Shown in pieces: positions 35,419 through 43,916 of a DNA stretch of 56,704 bases. The DNA is from Candidatus Aquabacterium excrementipullorum (GTDB taxonomy: Bacteria; Pseudomonadota; Gammaproteobacteria; Burkholderiales; Burkholderiaceae_C), in the NCBI GenBank assembly GCA_019112875.1, contig DXIO01000088.1, forward strand, positions 1 to 56,704. The letters are read 5' to 3'. Under the pieces are notes generated by a model that saw nothing but the letters and a program-made list of their open reading frames with translations, made no database searches and was not told the origin of the DNA. Within the stretch, counting starts at the first letter, position 1. Each line of letters opens with the position of its first letter. A program made the translations under genes and the position numbers.

Positions 35419-37278
35419 ATGACAACGACATTCCCGACCGGGGCGCCATCGCGGACGCTTCTGGCATCTTTCTTCCGGACGACGTGGCTGGCGCTTGTTC
35501 AGGCGTGTGTCCAGGCGTTCGCGCTGATGAGCGTCTTGAGCGCCTTGCTGGTGCCGACCAGCCCCGCCCGGGCGCAGGATTTCCTGCCCGTGGACCAGGC
35601 CTTCCAGGTCCAGGCCCAGGTGACGCGGCCCGGCCAAGTCGCCATCGCCTTCAAGGTGGCACCGGGTACCTACCTCTACCGTGAGCGGCTGGAGGCGCGG
35701 CTGGACGGCACGCCGCCGACGCCCCTGGCCCTGACCACGCCCGACGGTGAGCGCAAGCACGATCCCACCTTCGACAAGGTGATGGAGGTCTACCACCACG
35801 ACGTGGCTGCCGCCGTGGCCGTGCCCGACGACAAGCCTGCTGCTGGCGCACCGCCCGAGACACTGGCCGTGGTCTACCAGGGCTGTGCCGATGCCGGCCT
35901 GTGCTACCCGCCGCAGACCCGGCATTGGCGCCTGACGCGCGATGCGCAAGGACGCGTGATCGAGGCCCAATGGGTGCCTCCACAGATGCCTGCCGCGCCG
36001 AAGGGTGGTGGCCTGTTCGGTGGATCGCGCCAGGGTTCGTTGTTCGGTGGTGGCCAGGACGATGTCCCCCCGCAGACATCCTCACCCGCCGATGGCGCCA
36101 GGGGCGGCCCGGCAGGCAGCACCACCGTGCCGGCCACGGTCGCGCCCTCCACGGATGACCGCATCGGCCAGGCCCTGGCCAGCGGCCGCTGGTGGGTGAT
36201 CCTGCCGGCCTTCCTGCTGGCGGGCGTGCTGTTGTCGCTCACGCCGTGCGTGCTGCCGATGGTGCCCATCCTCTCGTCCATCATCGTCGGGCAGCAGTCG
36301 GGCAAGGCTGACCAGCCTGGCAAACCCAAAGGCTTCTGGCTCGCGCTGAGCTATTCGCAAGGCATGGCCCTGGTCTACACGTTGCTGGGCGTGGCCGCGG
36401 GCTTGCTGGGCCAGGGCCTGGCCGCCTACCTGCAGCATCCCTACGTGGTGCTGGGCTTCGCCGCGCTGATGGTGGTGCTGGCGCTGTCCATGTTCGGCCT
36501 GTACGAGTTGCGCCTGCCCAACGCGGTGCAGAGCTGGCTGGGCCAGCGCAGCCATGGCCTGCCGGGCGGGCGCTTCGTCAGTGTCTTCGTGATGGGCGCG
36601 GTGTCGGCGCTGATCGTCAGCCCCTGCGTGTCCGCACCGCTGGCCGGGGCGCTGCTCTACATCAGCCAGACGCGTGACGTGTGGCTGGGCGGCTCGGCCC
36701 TGTACGCCATGGCCTGGGGCATGAGCGTGCCGCTGCTGGTGGTGGGTGTGGCCGGTGGCCGCCTGCTGCCGCGCGCTGGCCGCTGGATGAACCTGGTCAA
36801 GGTGGTCTTCGGCGTGCTGATGCTGGCCATGGCCGCCTGGGTGGCGCGTCCGGCCTGGCCCGCGCTGGTGGCCGCTGTCACGGGCCAGCCGGTGGCGTCC
36901 AGCCACCAGAGCACCTTGCCTTTCCAGCGCGTGCGCAGCGTGGCCGAGCTGGAGCAGGCCGTCACGCAAGCCGCCAACCAGGGCCGCCCCGTGATGCTGG
37001 ATTTCTACGCCGACTGGTGCGTGTCCTGCATCGAGATGGAGCGCCTCACCTTCACCGACCCGGCGGTGCGCGCCAAGTTGTCGGGCGCCGTGCTGCTGCA
37101 GGCCGACGTCACCGCCAACACGCCGGACGACCGCGCGCTGCTGGAGCGCTTCGGCCTGTTCGGGCCGCCAGGCATCGTGTTCTTCGATGCGAAAGGCCAG
37201 GAACAGACGGCCAAGCGTGTGATCGGTGTCCAGCAACCCGAGGCCTTCCTGCAAAGCCTCTCGGCGGCCGGCCTGTGA
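35419..37278 (+). CDS. dsbD: Thiol:disulfide interchange protein DsbD
   Basis: The 619-residue protein has a signal peptide and the periplasmic DsbD-alpha domain ([40 protein letters not shown] with its Cys pair). A Gly-rich linker, eight or so membrane helices ([33 protein letters not shown], each with a conserved Cys) and a C-terminal thioredoxin domain ([15 protein letters not shown]) follow. It moves electrons from cytoplasmic thioredoxin to periplasmic reductases and cytochrome c maturation. All six redox Cys are present. Confidence 0.94.
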   Translation: MTTTFPTGAPSRTLLASFFRTTWLALVQACVQAFALMSVLSALLVPTSPARAQDFLPVDQAFQVQAQVTRPGQVAIAFKVAPGTYLYRERLEARLDGTPPTPLALTTPDGERKHDPTFDKVMEVYHHDVAAAVAVPDDKPAAGAPPETLAVVYQGCADAGLCYPPQTRHWRLTRDAQGRVIEAQWVPPQMPAAPKGGGLFGGSRQGSLFGGGQDDVPPQTSSPADGARGGPAGSTTVPATVAPSTDDRIGQALASGRWWVILPAFLLAGVLLSLTPCVLPMVPILSSIIVGQQSGKADQPGKPKGFWLALSYSQGMALVYTLLGVAAGLLGQGLAAYLQHPYVVLGFAALMVVLALSMFGLYELRLPNAVQSWLGQRSHGLPGGRFVSVFVMGAVSALIVSPCVSAPLAGALLYISQTRDVWLGGSALYAMAWGMSVPLLVVGVAGGRLLPRAGRWMNLVKVVFGVLMLAMAAWVARPAWPALVAAVTGQPVASSHQSTLPFQRVRSVAELEQAVTQAANQGRPVMLDFYADWCVSCIEMERLTFTDPAVRAKLSGAVLLQADVTANTPDDRALLERFGLFGPPGIVFFDAKGQEQTAKRVIGVQQPEAFLQSLSAAGL

Positions 37279-37395
37279 CCGATTAGCCAAGCTTTGGCGC
37301 GGGCACTGACTGATTCAGCACCTGGGTGATTGACCCAGCCCAGGCACGCCACGCCGCCATTTCCGCTACGCTGTCGGGTTCCGCTGAGGATCCCC

Positions 37396-38613
37396 ATGAA
37401 CCCTGATGCCCGGAGCCTGTGGCGGGCTCCCCCCTGGACGCTGTCCGTGCTGCTCGCGGCACTCGGCATGCTGGGGCCTTTCGCCATCGACACCTATCTG
37501 CCGGCCTTCGCGGGCATCGCGCGGTCACTCAACGCCACGCCGCTGGAGATCCAGCAGACGCTGTCGGCCTACCTGTTCGCCTTCGCCTTCATGAGCCTGT
37601 TCCACGGCTCGCTGTCCGACAGCTTCGGGCGGCGTCCCGTGGTGCTGGTGGGCATCGCCATGTTCACCCTGGCCTCGGCCGGCTGCGCCATGGCCACGTC
37701 CATCGGGCAGTTGATCTTCTTCCGGGCGCTGCAGGGCCTGTCCACCGGCGCGGGCATCGTGGTGTCGCGCGCCGTGATCCGCGACATGTTCCCGCCCGAT
37801 GCGGCCCAGCGCGTGATGGCCCAGGTGACGCTGTTCTTCGGCGTGGCGCCGGCCATCGCGCCCATCGTGGGCGGCTTCCTGTTCGTGCACGCGGGCTGGG
37901 AAGCGGTGTTCTGGTTCCTCACCGGCGTGGGGGTGGTACTGTGGCTGGCCAACTGGTGGCTGCTGCCTGAGACCCTGCACGAAGAGCACCGCCAGTCGTT
38001 CGCCCCGAAGCACCTGCTCAAGGGCTACCTGGAGCTGGGCCTGGACCCGCGCTTCATGCTGCTGGCGCTGGCCAGCGGCGTGCCCTTCAACGGCATGTTC
38101 CTGTACGTGCTGTCGGCACCGGCCTTCCTGGGTGAGCAACTGCACCTGGAGCCCACCCAGTTCTTCTGGTTCTTCCTGTGCACCATCAGTGGCATCATGG
38201 GCGGCGCCTTCCTGAGCGGTCGCCTGGCCGGGCGCCTGCAGCCGGCGCGCCAGATCCGCCTGGGCTTCGCGGTGATGGTGATCACCTCGGTGCTCAACCT
38301 GGCGGCCAACCTGCTGTTCAAGGCCGAGGCCTGGTGGGCCTTGCCGCCCATCGGCCTGTTCGCCTTCGGCTGGGCCCTGGTCACGCCCATCGTCACGCTG
38401 ATGGTGCTCGATCTTGTCCCGCACCGGCGCGGCATGGCGGCCTCGCTGCAGACCTTCGTGGGCAGCGCGGCCAACGGCCTGGTGGCCGGCCTCATCTCGC
38501 CGCTGGTGATGCATGACACCCGCCTGCTGGCCCTGGCCTCGCTGCTGCTGATGTCGATCGGTCTGGTCTCGTGGATCGTGCTGCAACGCCCCGCGCGCGC
38601 GGAGCAGCGATAA
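37396..38613 (+). CDS. Bcr/CflA-family multidrug MFS transporter
   Basis: The 405-residue membrane protein has 12 predicted helices and the DHA1 motifs of the Bcr/CflA family: LGPFAIDTYLPAFAGIARSL, GSLSDSFGRRPVVLVGI (motif A) and RALQGLSTGAGIVVSRAVIR. It would expel drugs or export sulfonamide/cysteine-like compounds by proton antiport. The start at 37396 follows AGGATCCCC; longer extension to 37330 adds a Pro/Arg stretch. It ends 9 bases before rnpB. Confidence 0.92.
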   Translation: MNPDARSLWRAPPWTLSVLLAALGMLGPFAIDTYLPAFAGIARSLNATPLEIQQTLSAYLFAFAFMSLFHGSLSDSFGRRPVVLVGIAMFTLASAGCAMATSIGQLIFFRALQGLSTGAGIVVSRAVIRDMFPPDAAQRVMAQVTLFFGVAPAIAPIVGGFLFVHAGWEAVFWFLTGVGVVLWLANWWLLPETLHEEHRQSFAPKHLLKGYLELGLDPRFMLLALASGVPFNGMFLYVLSAPAFLGEQLHLEPTQFFWFFLCTISGIMGGAFLSGRLAGRLQPARQIRLGFAVMVITSVLNLAANLLFKAEAWWALPPIGLFAFGWALVTPIVTLMVLDLVPHRRGMAASLQTFVGSAANGLVAGLISPLVMHDTRLLALASLLLMSIGLVSWIVLQRPARAEQR

Positions 38614-38622
38614 TGCGAGGGT

Positions 38623-39031
38623 GAAGTCGGCCAGACCGCCGCTGGTGCAATCGCTGAAAGGCGGCACTGGAGGAAGGTCCGGACTGCACAGGGCAGCGTA
38701 GGAGGTAACACCTCTCCACCGCGAGGTGAGGATCAGAGCAACAGAGACGAGTCTCTGTGGCCTTGGGCGGGGCGAAAGCCGCGCCAAAGGCCTTTCGAAA
38801 GAAAGGCCGGGGGCACAGAGGGTGAAACGGGCAATCTCTACGCGCAGCAACACCAAATAGGCACACATTGATCGGCATGGCTTGCCATGTCGTTCTACCC
38901 CTGGCCCGGGGGCCGTGTGCGGGTAGGTGGCATCGAGCCGTTCTGGCGACAGGCGGCCCAGAGGAATGGCGGTCACGGCGCAGTGTCGCGAGACGCGGCG
39001 CCGCACAGAATCCGGCCTATCGGCTGACTTC
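38623..39031 (+). ncRNA. rnpB: RNase P RNA, bacterial class A
   Basis: The 409-base region begins GAAGTCGGCCAGACCGCC and ends GGCTGACTTC, which pair as helix P1. Conserved elements follow in order: GGAGGAAGGTCCGGACT (5' part of the core), the P-loop segments GGGGCGAAAGCCGCGCC and GGGTGAAACGGGCAATCTC, AACACCAAATAGGC, and near the 3' end CACAGAATCCGGCCTATCGG. It is the catalytic RNA that matures tRNA 5' ends. Length and the P18-like tail fit class A. Confidence 0.97.
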
Positions 39032-39118
39032 ACACTTTTCACTTTTTTCACGTCGTGCTCAAGTTGGCGGCGCCAGCGGTCGAAAAACCGTCGGCCAGCC
39101 CCTTTCGAGAGCCGAACG

Positions 39119-40282
39119 ATGACTACTACTCCCGCCCGTCTCGCCTGCCGCGTCTGGCCCCTGCTGATCGCCGGGGCGCTGTCCCTGGCTGCCCAGGCCG
39201 CCGAGCATGGCGCGGCGTCTGCACCGGCCAAGGAGATCGTCGAGAAGGCTGACAAAGCCGAGAAGGCCGACAAATCCGCTGCTCCGCCGCACGGCAACAC
39301 CCGCAGCAGCCTGGCCCCGAGCTCGCCGGCCCGCACGCGCCCGGCCGACGCCCCCGCCGAGGCAGCCTCCGGCGTGTCCATGACCGAACTGCGTGATCTG
39401 ATCGATCAGAAGATCGCCGAAGTACGCGCCAAGCAGGAGGCGGCGCCCGTGGTCAAGCTCAACAACAATGCGCCGGCCGCCGCCCGCAAGGCACCGGTCA
39501 AGAAGAAGCCCGCAGCCGCCGCGGCGGCCGACAGCAACAGCGCCCAGGCCACGGCCCTGGCCGGGGCTCACCGTAACGGCCAGCCCATGGTCCTGGAGGC
39601 CAACGAGCAGCCCTGGGCCTACGCGGCGGGCCCCACTGGCCCAGACCAGTGGGGCAAGCTCAAGCCCGAGTTCGCGCAATGCGGCAGCGGCAAGCGTCAA
39701 AGCCCGATCGACATCCGCGACGGCATCAAGGTGACGCTGGACCCGATCCAGTTCGATTACCACGCCTCGGGCTTCCGGGTGCTCGACACGGGCCGCACGG
39801 TACAGGTCAACGTGGAGGCGGGCAACAGCATCACCGTCAACGGCCGCCGCTACGAGCTGCAGCGCATCGAGTTCCACCGTCCCAGCGAAGAGCGCATCAA
39901 CGGCCGGCAGTTCGAGATGTCGGCTCACCTGGTGCACCGTGACAGCGAGGGGCGCACCGCCGTCGTGGCCGTGCTGATGGACCAGGGCAAGGACCACCCC
40001 ATGGTGCAGCTGGTATGGAACAGCCTGCCGCTGGAAAAGCACACCGACCAGGCTTCGGCGGTGGCCATCGACATGGCGCAGATGCTACCCGAGCAGAAGC
40101 AGTACCTGACCTACATGGGCTCGCTCACGGCGCCGCCCTGTACCGAAGGCGTGCTGTGGATGGTGATGAAGCAGCCCGCCACCCTGTCACGCGACCAGAT
40201 CGCGGTGTTCAGCCGGCTCTACCCGATGAATGCCCGCCCCTTGCAGCCGGCATTCGGCCGCCTGGTCAAGGACGGGCAGTAA
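39119..40282 (+). CDS. Alpha-carbonic anhydrase-like secreted protein with altered zinc site
   Basis: The 387-residue exported protein has a signal peptide (LLIAGALSLAAQAAE). A Lys/Ala/Pro-rich linker of about 140 residues follows, with a possible coiled coil (MTELRDLIDQKIAEVRAKQE), then an alpha-carbonic anhydrase domain (QCGSGKRQSPIDI, LTYMGSLTAPPCTEGVLW). The expected first zinc His is Glu251 in RIEFHRPSEE, and the Glu next to the third His is Ser268 in MSAHLVH; His253 and His270 remain. A related group in Burkholderiales seems to share this change, so catalysis is doubtful. It lies directly after rnpB. Confidence 0.83.
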   Translation: MTTTPARLACRVWPLLIAGALSLAAQAAEHGAASAPAKEIVEKADKAEKADKSAAPPHGNTRSSLAPSSPARTRPADAPAEAASGVSMTELRDLIDQKIAEVRAKQEAAPVVKLNNNAPAAARKAPVKKKPAAAAAADSNSAQATALAGAHRNGQPMVLEANEQPWAYAAGPTGPDQWGKLKPEFAQCGSGKRQSPIDIRDGIKVTLDPIQFDYHASGFRVLDTGRTVQVNVEAGNSITVNGRRYELQRIEFHRPSEERINGRQFEMSAHLVHRDSEGRTAVVAVLMDQGKDHPMVQLVWNSLPLEKHTDQASAVAIDMAQMLPEQKQYLTYMGSLTAPPCTEGVLWMVMKQPATLSRDQIAVFSRLYPMNARPLQPAFGRLVKDGQ

Positions 40283-40294
40283 TGCGTTCAATGA

Positions 40295-40329
40295 AAAACG
40301 CCCGACGCTGAGCGTCAGGCGTTTTGCTT
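40295..40329. terminator. Bidirectional terminator
   Basis: AAAACGCC-CGACGC and GCGTC-AGGCGTTTT pair around a short loop, with A and T runs on both sides. It separates the carbonic-anhydrase-like gene (plus) from the PEP-CTERM gene (minus). Confidence 0.85.
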
Positions 40330-40372
40330 TCCAGGGCGGGCAGGCCCGCACCTGGCCTGAGGAGGATGAAAC

Positions 40373-40948
40373 TCAGGCCTGCGTGGTGCGACGGCGCGCG
40401 GCCACGACACCGGCCACACCCAGGCCACAGGCGAACATCGCCCAGGTGCTGGGTTCCGGCACCGGCGACAGCGAGGCGACCACGTCCGGCGTGCCGAGCA
40501 CTTGCTCGAACTTGCCCGAGAAGGTGCCGCCCGTGGTCACGGCCGTGACGGTGGCGTTGATGAAGTCCAGGCCCGTGGCACCGTAGGAGGTGCTGAACGT
40601 GGAGTCCGGATCCCACTTGAATGTCACGGTCTTGAACGAGTCGAAACCGCTGAAGTTGAAGCCGAACACCGACGTACCCGCACCGAAGAACGAGGCGGTG
40701 GTGCCTGCCGGGGTGGACACGCTCAAGGGGCTGCCGTCGATGATCAGCGTACCGCCGTCTTCAGCCAGATTGCTGGAGAAATCGAAGGTGATCGACAGGA
40801 TCGAGTAGCTCGAACCGTTGAGGATGCCCGTCTGGATGTTGAATCCATCTTCGCCAGGCTCGGACACCAGGATCGAACCGGTGGCGGCCTGGGCGCCCAT
40901 GGTGGTTGCCAGGGCGGCTGCCGCCAGCAAGGTCTTGAAATGCTTCAT
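40373..40948 (-). CDS. PEP-CTERM exported protein
   Basis: The 191-residue protein has a signal peptide (MKHFKTLLAAAALATTMGAQ) and a beta-rich body (SYSILSITFDFSSNLAEDGG, SVFGFNFSGFDSFKTVTFKW, GATGLDFINATVTAVTTGGT). A PEP-CTERM signal follows: VPEPST, WAMFACGLGVAGVVA, then RRRTTQA. It resembles PEP-CTERM proteins of unknown function sorted by exosortase to the cell surface or exopolysaccharide matrix. The start at 40948 has GAGGAGGAG upstream. A motif similar to the array at 32130 lies about 95 bases upstream. Confidence 0.85.
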   Translation of the reverse strand: MKHFKTLLAAAALATTMGAQAATGSILVSEPGEDGFNIQTGILNGSSYSILSITFDFSSNLAEDGGTLIIDGSPLSVSTPAGTTASFFGAGTSVFGFNFSGFDSFKTVTFKWDPDSTFSTSYGATGLDFINATVTAVTTGGTFSGKFEQVLGTPDVVASLSPVPEPSTWAMFACGLGVAGVVAARRRTTQA

Positions 40949-41043
40949 GTGTTTACTCCTCCTCGTGGTCCCCCATGACATTCATGAAGGTGACTCAGAC
41001 TAGTGGATTGCCCTGAAGTGTGTCTGTCAGTGGTATCTGACGT

Positions 41044-41060
41044 CATCCCCAGACTTAGGG
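41044..41060. promoter_or_regulatory. CCCC-TTAGGG element upstream of a PEP-CTERM gene
   Basis: CATCCCCAGACTTAGGG matches CATCCCCAAGCCTAGGG at 32130-32146 in 14 of 17 positions. Both lie upstream of a minus-strand gene or operon for a PEP-CTERM protein (about 95 and 170 bases from the first start), in the same orientation. A shared regulator is inferred. Confidence 0.4.
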
Positions 41061-41101
41061 GGGGCAAGACGTGTTTTTGAGGGGGGAAGCCCCTTTGTTT
41101 T

Positions 41102-41656
41102 TCAGTAGACGCGACCGCCCTTGATCTGGGCGTGCGTGCGGCGGGTCAGCGAGGTGGCCTTGGCCATCTGGGCCATGGCGTGTCCGGCGTGGGCGTGGCA
41201 GATGGCCAGCCCCAGGGCATCGGCCGCATCGTTGTGGGGTTCGCGGGGCAGATCGAGCAGGCGCATCACCATGTGCCGGATCTGGGCTTTGGCCGCGTGA
41301 CCGTGGCCGACCACGGCTTTTTTCATTTGAAGCGCGGTGTATTCGGACACCTGAGGGCAGGTGGGTGTGCTCAGCAGCCCGGCAATGGCCGCACCGCGGG
41401 CCTGGCCCAGCAGCAGTGTCGATTGGGGGTTCACGTTGACGAACACGATCTCCACGGAGGCCTGCTCGGGCGCGTAAGTGCCCACCACCTCGCGCACGCC
41501 GTCGAAGATCAGCTTGAGGCGCCCGGGCAGGTCGCCCAGGGCGGCCTCCTTGGTCTTGATGGTGCCGCTGGCCACGTAATGCAGGCGGGGGCCGTCCGTG
41601 TCGATCACGCCGAAGCCGGTGGTCTGCAAGCCGGGGTCGATGCCGAGGATTCTCAT
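41102..41656 (-). CDS. ruvC: Holliday junction resolvase RuvC
   Basis: The 184-residue protein has the RNase H-like fold and acidic residues of Ruv[38 protein letters not shown], and [17 protein letters not shown] at the end. It cuts Holliday junctions with RuvAB. The start at 41656 (MRILGIDPG) is the conserved one. It stands alone here; ruvAB are not in the window. Confidence 0.95.
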   Translation of the reverse strand: MRILGIDPGLQTTGFGVIDTDGPRLHYVASGTIKTKEAALGDLPGRLKLIFDGVREVVGTYAPEQASVEIVFVNVNPQSTLLLGQARGAAIAGLLSTPTCPQVSEYTALQMKKAVVGHGHAAKAQIRHMVMRLLDLPREPHNDAADALGLAICHAHAGHAMAQMAKATSLTRRTHAQIKGGRVY

Positions 41657-41723
41657 GTCGGGGGCAAGCATACCCGCAGCGGGGGTGCGCAAGCCCTGTT
41701 CAGCTTCACGGGGCGGGCCGGGT

Positions 41724-41756
41724 GTGTCACGGACGTGTCATGCCAGGTCTCTAAGG
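41724..41756 (+). promoter_or_regulatory. Pho box and -10 element before the phytase-like gene
   Basis: GTGTCACGGACGTGTCAT (41724-41741) has two TGTCA repeats 11 bases apart in the 7-4-7 layout of a PhoB box (consensus CTGTCAT-A/T4-CTGTCAY). TAAGGT starts 10 bases after it, in the usual place for a -10 element in Pho promoters. It lies 50 bases before the start of a phytase-like esterase gene, which makes phosphate-starvation control likely. Confidence 0.6.
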
Positions 41757-41791
41757 TGCCGGACGTTGTCCGAATCAACCCTCTACTCTTC

Positions 41792-43138
41792 ATGAACAAC
41801 ATTTCGCGTTCTCTGCTGGCCCTGCTGTGCGCCGGCGTCTTCGGCTCGCAAGCCCATGCCGTCGATCTGATCGCCATCGGCCAGTTGCCCGGTACCGCTT
41901 CCGACCTGTCCGGCCTGACCGGCAATCTGGAGAGTGGCGTGGCCGCCAACCTGCTGGGGGGGCTGGGTTCCGGCCTGGCCTGGGCCGGTGGCAACACCTT
42001 CCTGGCACTGCCGGACCGCGGGCCCAACGCCAATCCATGGAACTCGGCGCTGGACGACACCACCACCTACATTCCGCGCTTCCACACCCTGTCGCTGGTG
42101 CTGACGCCTGCCACCGGCGGCACGCTGCCCTATACGCTCACGGCCACCGTGACCGGCACCACACTGCTGTACAGCACGCAGCCGCTGGTCTATGGCGCCG
42201 CTGTGCCTGCGCAGAACGGCGCCGGCCGCTATTACTTCTCGGGCCGTTCGGACAACTTCGACGGCGGCCAGAACTCGGCCTACCCCTTCAATGGCCGTCT
42301 GGATCCGGAGGCCATCCGCGTGTCGCGCACCGGCAAGACGGTGTTCGTGTCCGACGAGTACGGCCCCTACGTCTACCAGTTCGACCGCGCCACCGGTGCG
42401 CGTGGCCGCGTCTTCACGCTGCCCGCCAACCTGGCCATCGCGCAGCAGTACGCGCAAGGTGCTTCCGAGATCAGCAACAACACCAGCAGCGGCCGTGTGA
42501 CCAACAAGGGCATGGAAGGCCTGGCCATCACGCCCGATGGCAAGACGCTGTTCGGCTTCATGCAGAGCCCCCTGGCGCAGGACGGTGGCGACGGTGGCCG
42601 TGCCAACCGCATCATCGCCATCGACGTGGCCAGCGGCGCAGTCAAGCAGTACGCCTACGACAACTACATCAGCGACACGGCCAAGGCCTACAACAGCAGC
42701 GAGATCCTGGCCCTCAACAGCCACGAGTTCCTGGTGCTCGAGCGCGACGGCAAGGGCCTGGGCGACGACTCCAGCGCCACCGTCAAGCGCCTGTACAAGG
42801 TCGATCTGGCCGGTGCGCAGGACGTGAGCAACCTCAGCGGTGAAGCGGCCCTGCTGGCCAAGGCCCCGACCAAAAGCCTGTTCCTGGACATCCGCGCCAA
42901 GCTCAACGCCGCCGGCGTGACCGACGCGAACATCCCGGCCAAGCTCGAAGGCATCGCCTTCGGCGCCGACATCGTGGTGAATGGCGTGACCAAGCACACC
43001 CTGTTCGTGGCCAACGACAACGACTTCCTGCCCACCAGCCCCAAGGGCAAAACCAATCCGAACCAGTGGTTCGTGTTCACCTTCACCGACGCCGACCTGG
43101 GCGGCTCGGAATTCGTGAACCAGACCATCGCCAACTGA
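41792..43138 (+). CDS. Secreted esterase-like phytase family protein
   Basis: The 448-residue protein has a signal peptide (MNNISRSLLALLCAGVFGSQ) and the esterase-like phytase domain: GLGSGLAWAGGNTFLALPDR, GPNANPW, NGRLDPEAIRVSRTGKTVFV, SDEYGPYVYQFDRATGARGR, NKGMEGLAITPDGKTLFGFM, NSHEFLVLERDGKGLGDDSS, KLEGIAFGADIVVNG. Such beta-propeller-like proteins are predicted to release phosphate from organic esters outside the cytoplasm. The Pho box upstream supports this. The PEP-CTERM gene follows after 17 bases. Confidence 0.88.
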   Translation: MNNISRSLLALLCAGVFGSQAHAVDLIAIGQLPGTASDLSGLTGNLESGVAANLLGGLGSGLAWAGGNTFLALPDRGPNANPWNSALDDTTTYIPRFHTLSLVLTPATGGTLPYTLTATVTGTTLLYSTQPLVYGAAVPAQNGAGRYYFSGRSDNFDGGQNSAYPFNGRLDPEAIRVSRTGKTVFVSDEYGPYVYQFDRATGARGRVFTLPANLAIAQQYAQGASEISNNTSSGRVTNKGMEGLAITPDGKTLFGFMQSPLAQDGGDGGRANRIIAIDVASGAVKQYAYDNYISDTAKAYNSSEILALNSHEFLVLERDGKGLGDDSSATVKRLYKVDLAGAQDVSNLSGEAALLAKAPTKSLFLDIRAKLNAAGVTDANIPAKLEGIAFGADIVVNGVTKHTLFVANDNDFLPTSPKGKTNPNQWFVFTFTDADLGGSEFVNQTIAN

Positions 43139-43155
43139 TCGAGCAGTAGAACACC

Positions 43156-43731
43156 ATGAACTTCCGTACCTTCGCTTTGAGCGCTGCCGCCTTGCTCGGC
43201 ATGATGGGCAGTGCCCAGGCCGCCTTCACCGGTGACTATGCCGCCGGCCAGTGGGCCACCGCCGTGACCAATGGTGGCAACGGCACCGCCGCCATCGCCA
43301 CCGATGGCAGCACGCTGACGCTGAGCTCGTCGAATTACGAGCCCTTCACCGACCTGGTCGCGTCGGACGTGCTCTACAGCATCACGCTGCAGAGCAACGT
43401 CACCGTGTCCTTCGACTGGGCCTACAGCAGCGCCGACGAGAACGGCTCGACGGGCGATCCCTTCGGCTACAGCATCAACGGCGTGTTCACGCAGCTCAGC
43501 CAGAACGACAGCTGGGACAACCAGTCGGGCCACGTGGGCTCGCTGGTGCTGCACAGCGGTGATGTGCTGAGCTTCGTGGCCAAGTCCACCGACAGCATCT
43601 TCGGCGCATCGACCACCACGGTGTCCGGCTTCACCGCCACGCCCGCCGTGCCCGAGCCTGAAAGCGCCGTGCTGGCGCTGGTAGGCCTGGGCGTGATTGC
43701 CGCCCGCGCGCTGCGCCGCCAGGCCCGGTGA
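43156..43731 (+). CDS. PEP-CTERM exported protein
   Basis: The 191-residue protein has a signal peptide (MNFRTFALSAAALLGMMGSA, cleaved after AQA) and a beta-sandwich-like body (SDVLYSITLQSNVTVSFDWA, GSTGDPFGYSINGVFTQLSQ, LVLHSGDVLSFVAKSTDSIF). It ends with VPEPES, AVLALVGLGVIAA and RALRRQAR, a PEP-CTERM signal. It follows the phytase-like gene by 17 bases and is probably co-transcribed and under the same Pho box. Confidence 0.86.
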   Translation: MNFRTFALSAAALLGMMGSAQAAFTGDYAAGQWATAVTNGGNGTAAIATDGSTLTLSSSNYEPFTDLVASDVLYSITLQSNVTVSFDWAYSSADENGSTGDPFGYSINGVFTQLSQNDSWDNQSGHVGSLVLHSGDVLSFVAKSTDSIFGASTTTVSGFTATPAVPEPESAVLALVGLGVIAARALRRQAR

Positions 43732-43846
43732 TTTTTTTCGGGCGAGCAGATACGTCGGGCGGCCGCCGCCTGGCTTGGTCTGTAGAGCCCACCCCTGCAA
43801 GGGAGGATGCCGACGGTGCGTCGCGAGCGCGCCGTCGGCGCCAATG

Positions 43847-43883
43847 AAAAAGGCCGCATCCCATAGGGGTGCGGCCTTTGTTG
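43847..43883. terminator. Bidirectional terminator
   Basis: AAAGGCCGCATCCC pairs with GGGGTGCGGCCTTT around a short loop, with A and T runs on both sides. It lies between the PEP-CTERM gene (plus) and purH (minus). A second GC stem (GCCGACGG/CCGTCGGC, 43809-43840) precedes it. Confidence 0.9.
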
Positions 43884-43916
43884 TTGGCAGCCTGGTGTCA
43901 GGCTGCGCCATGGCGA

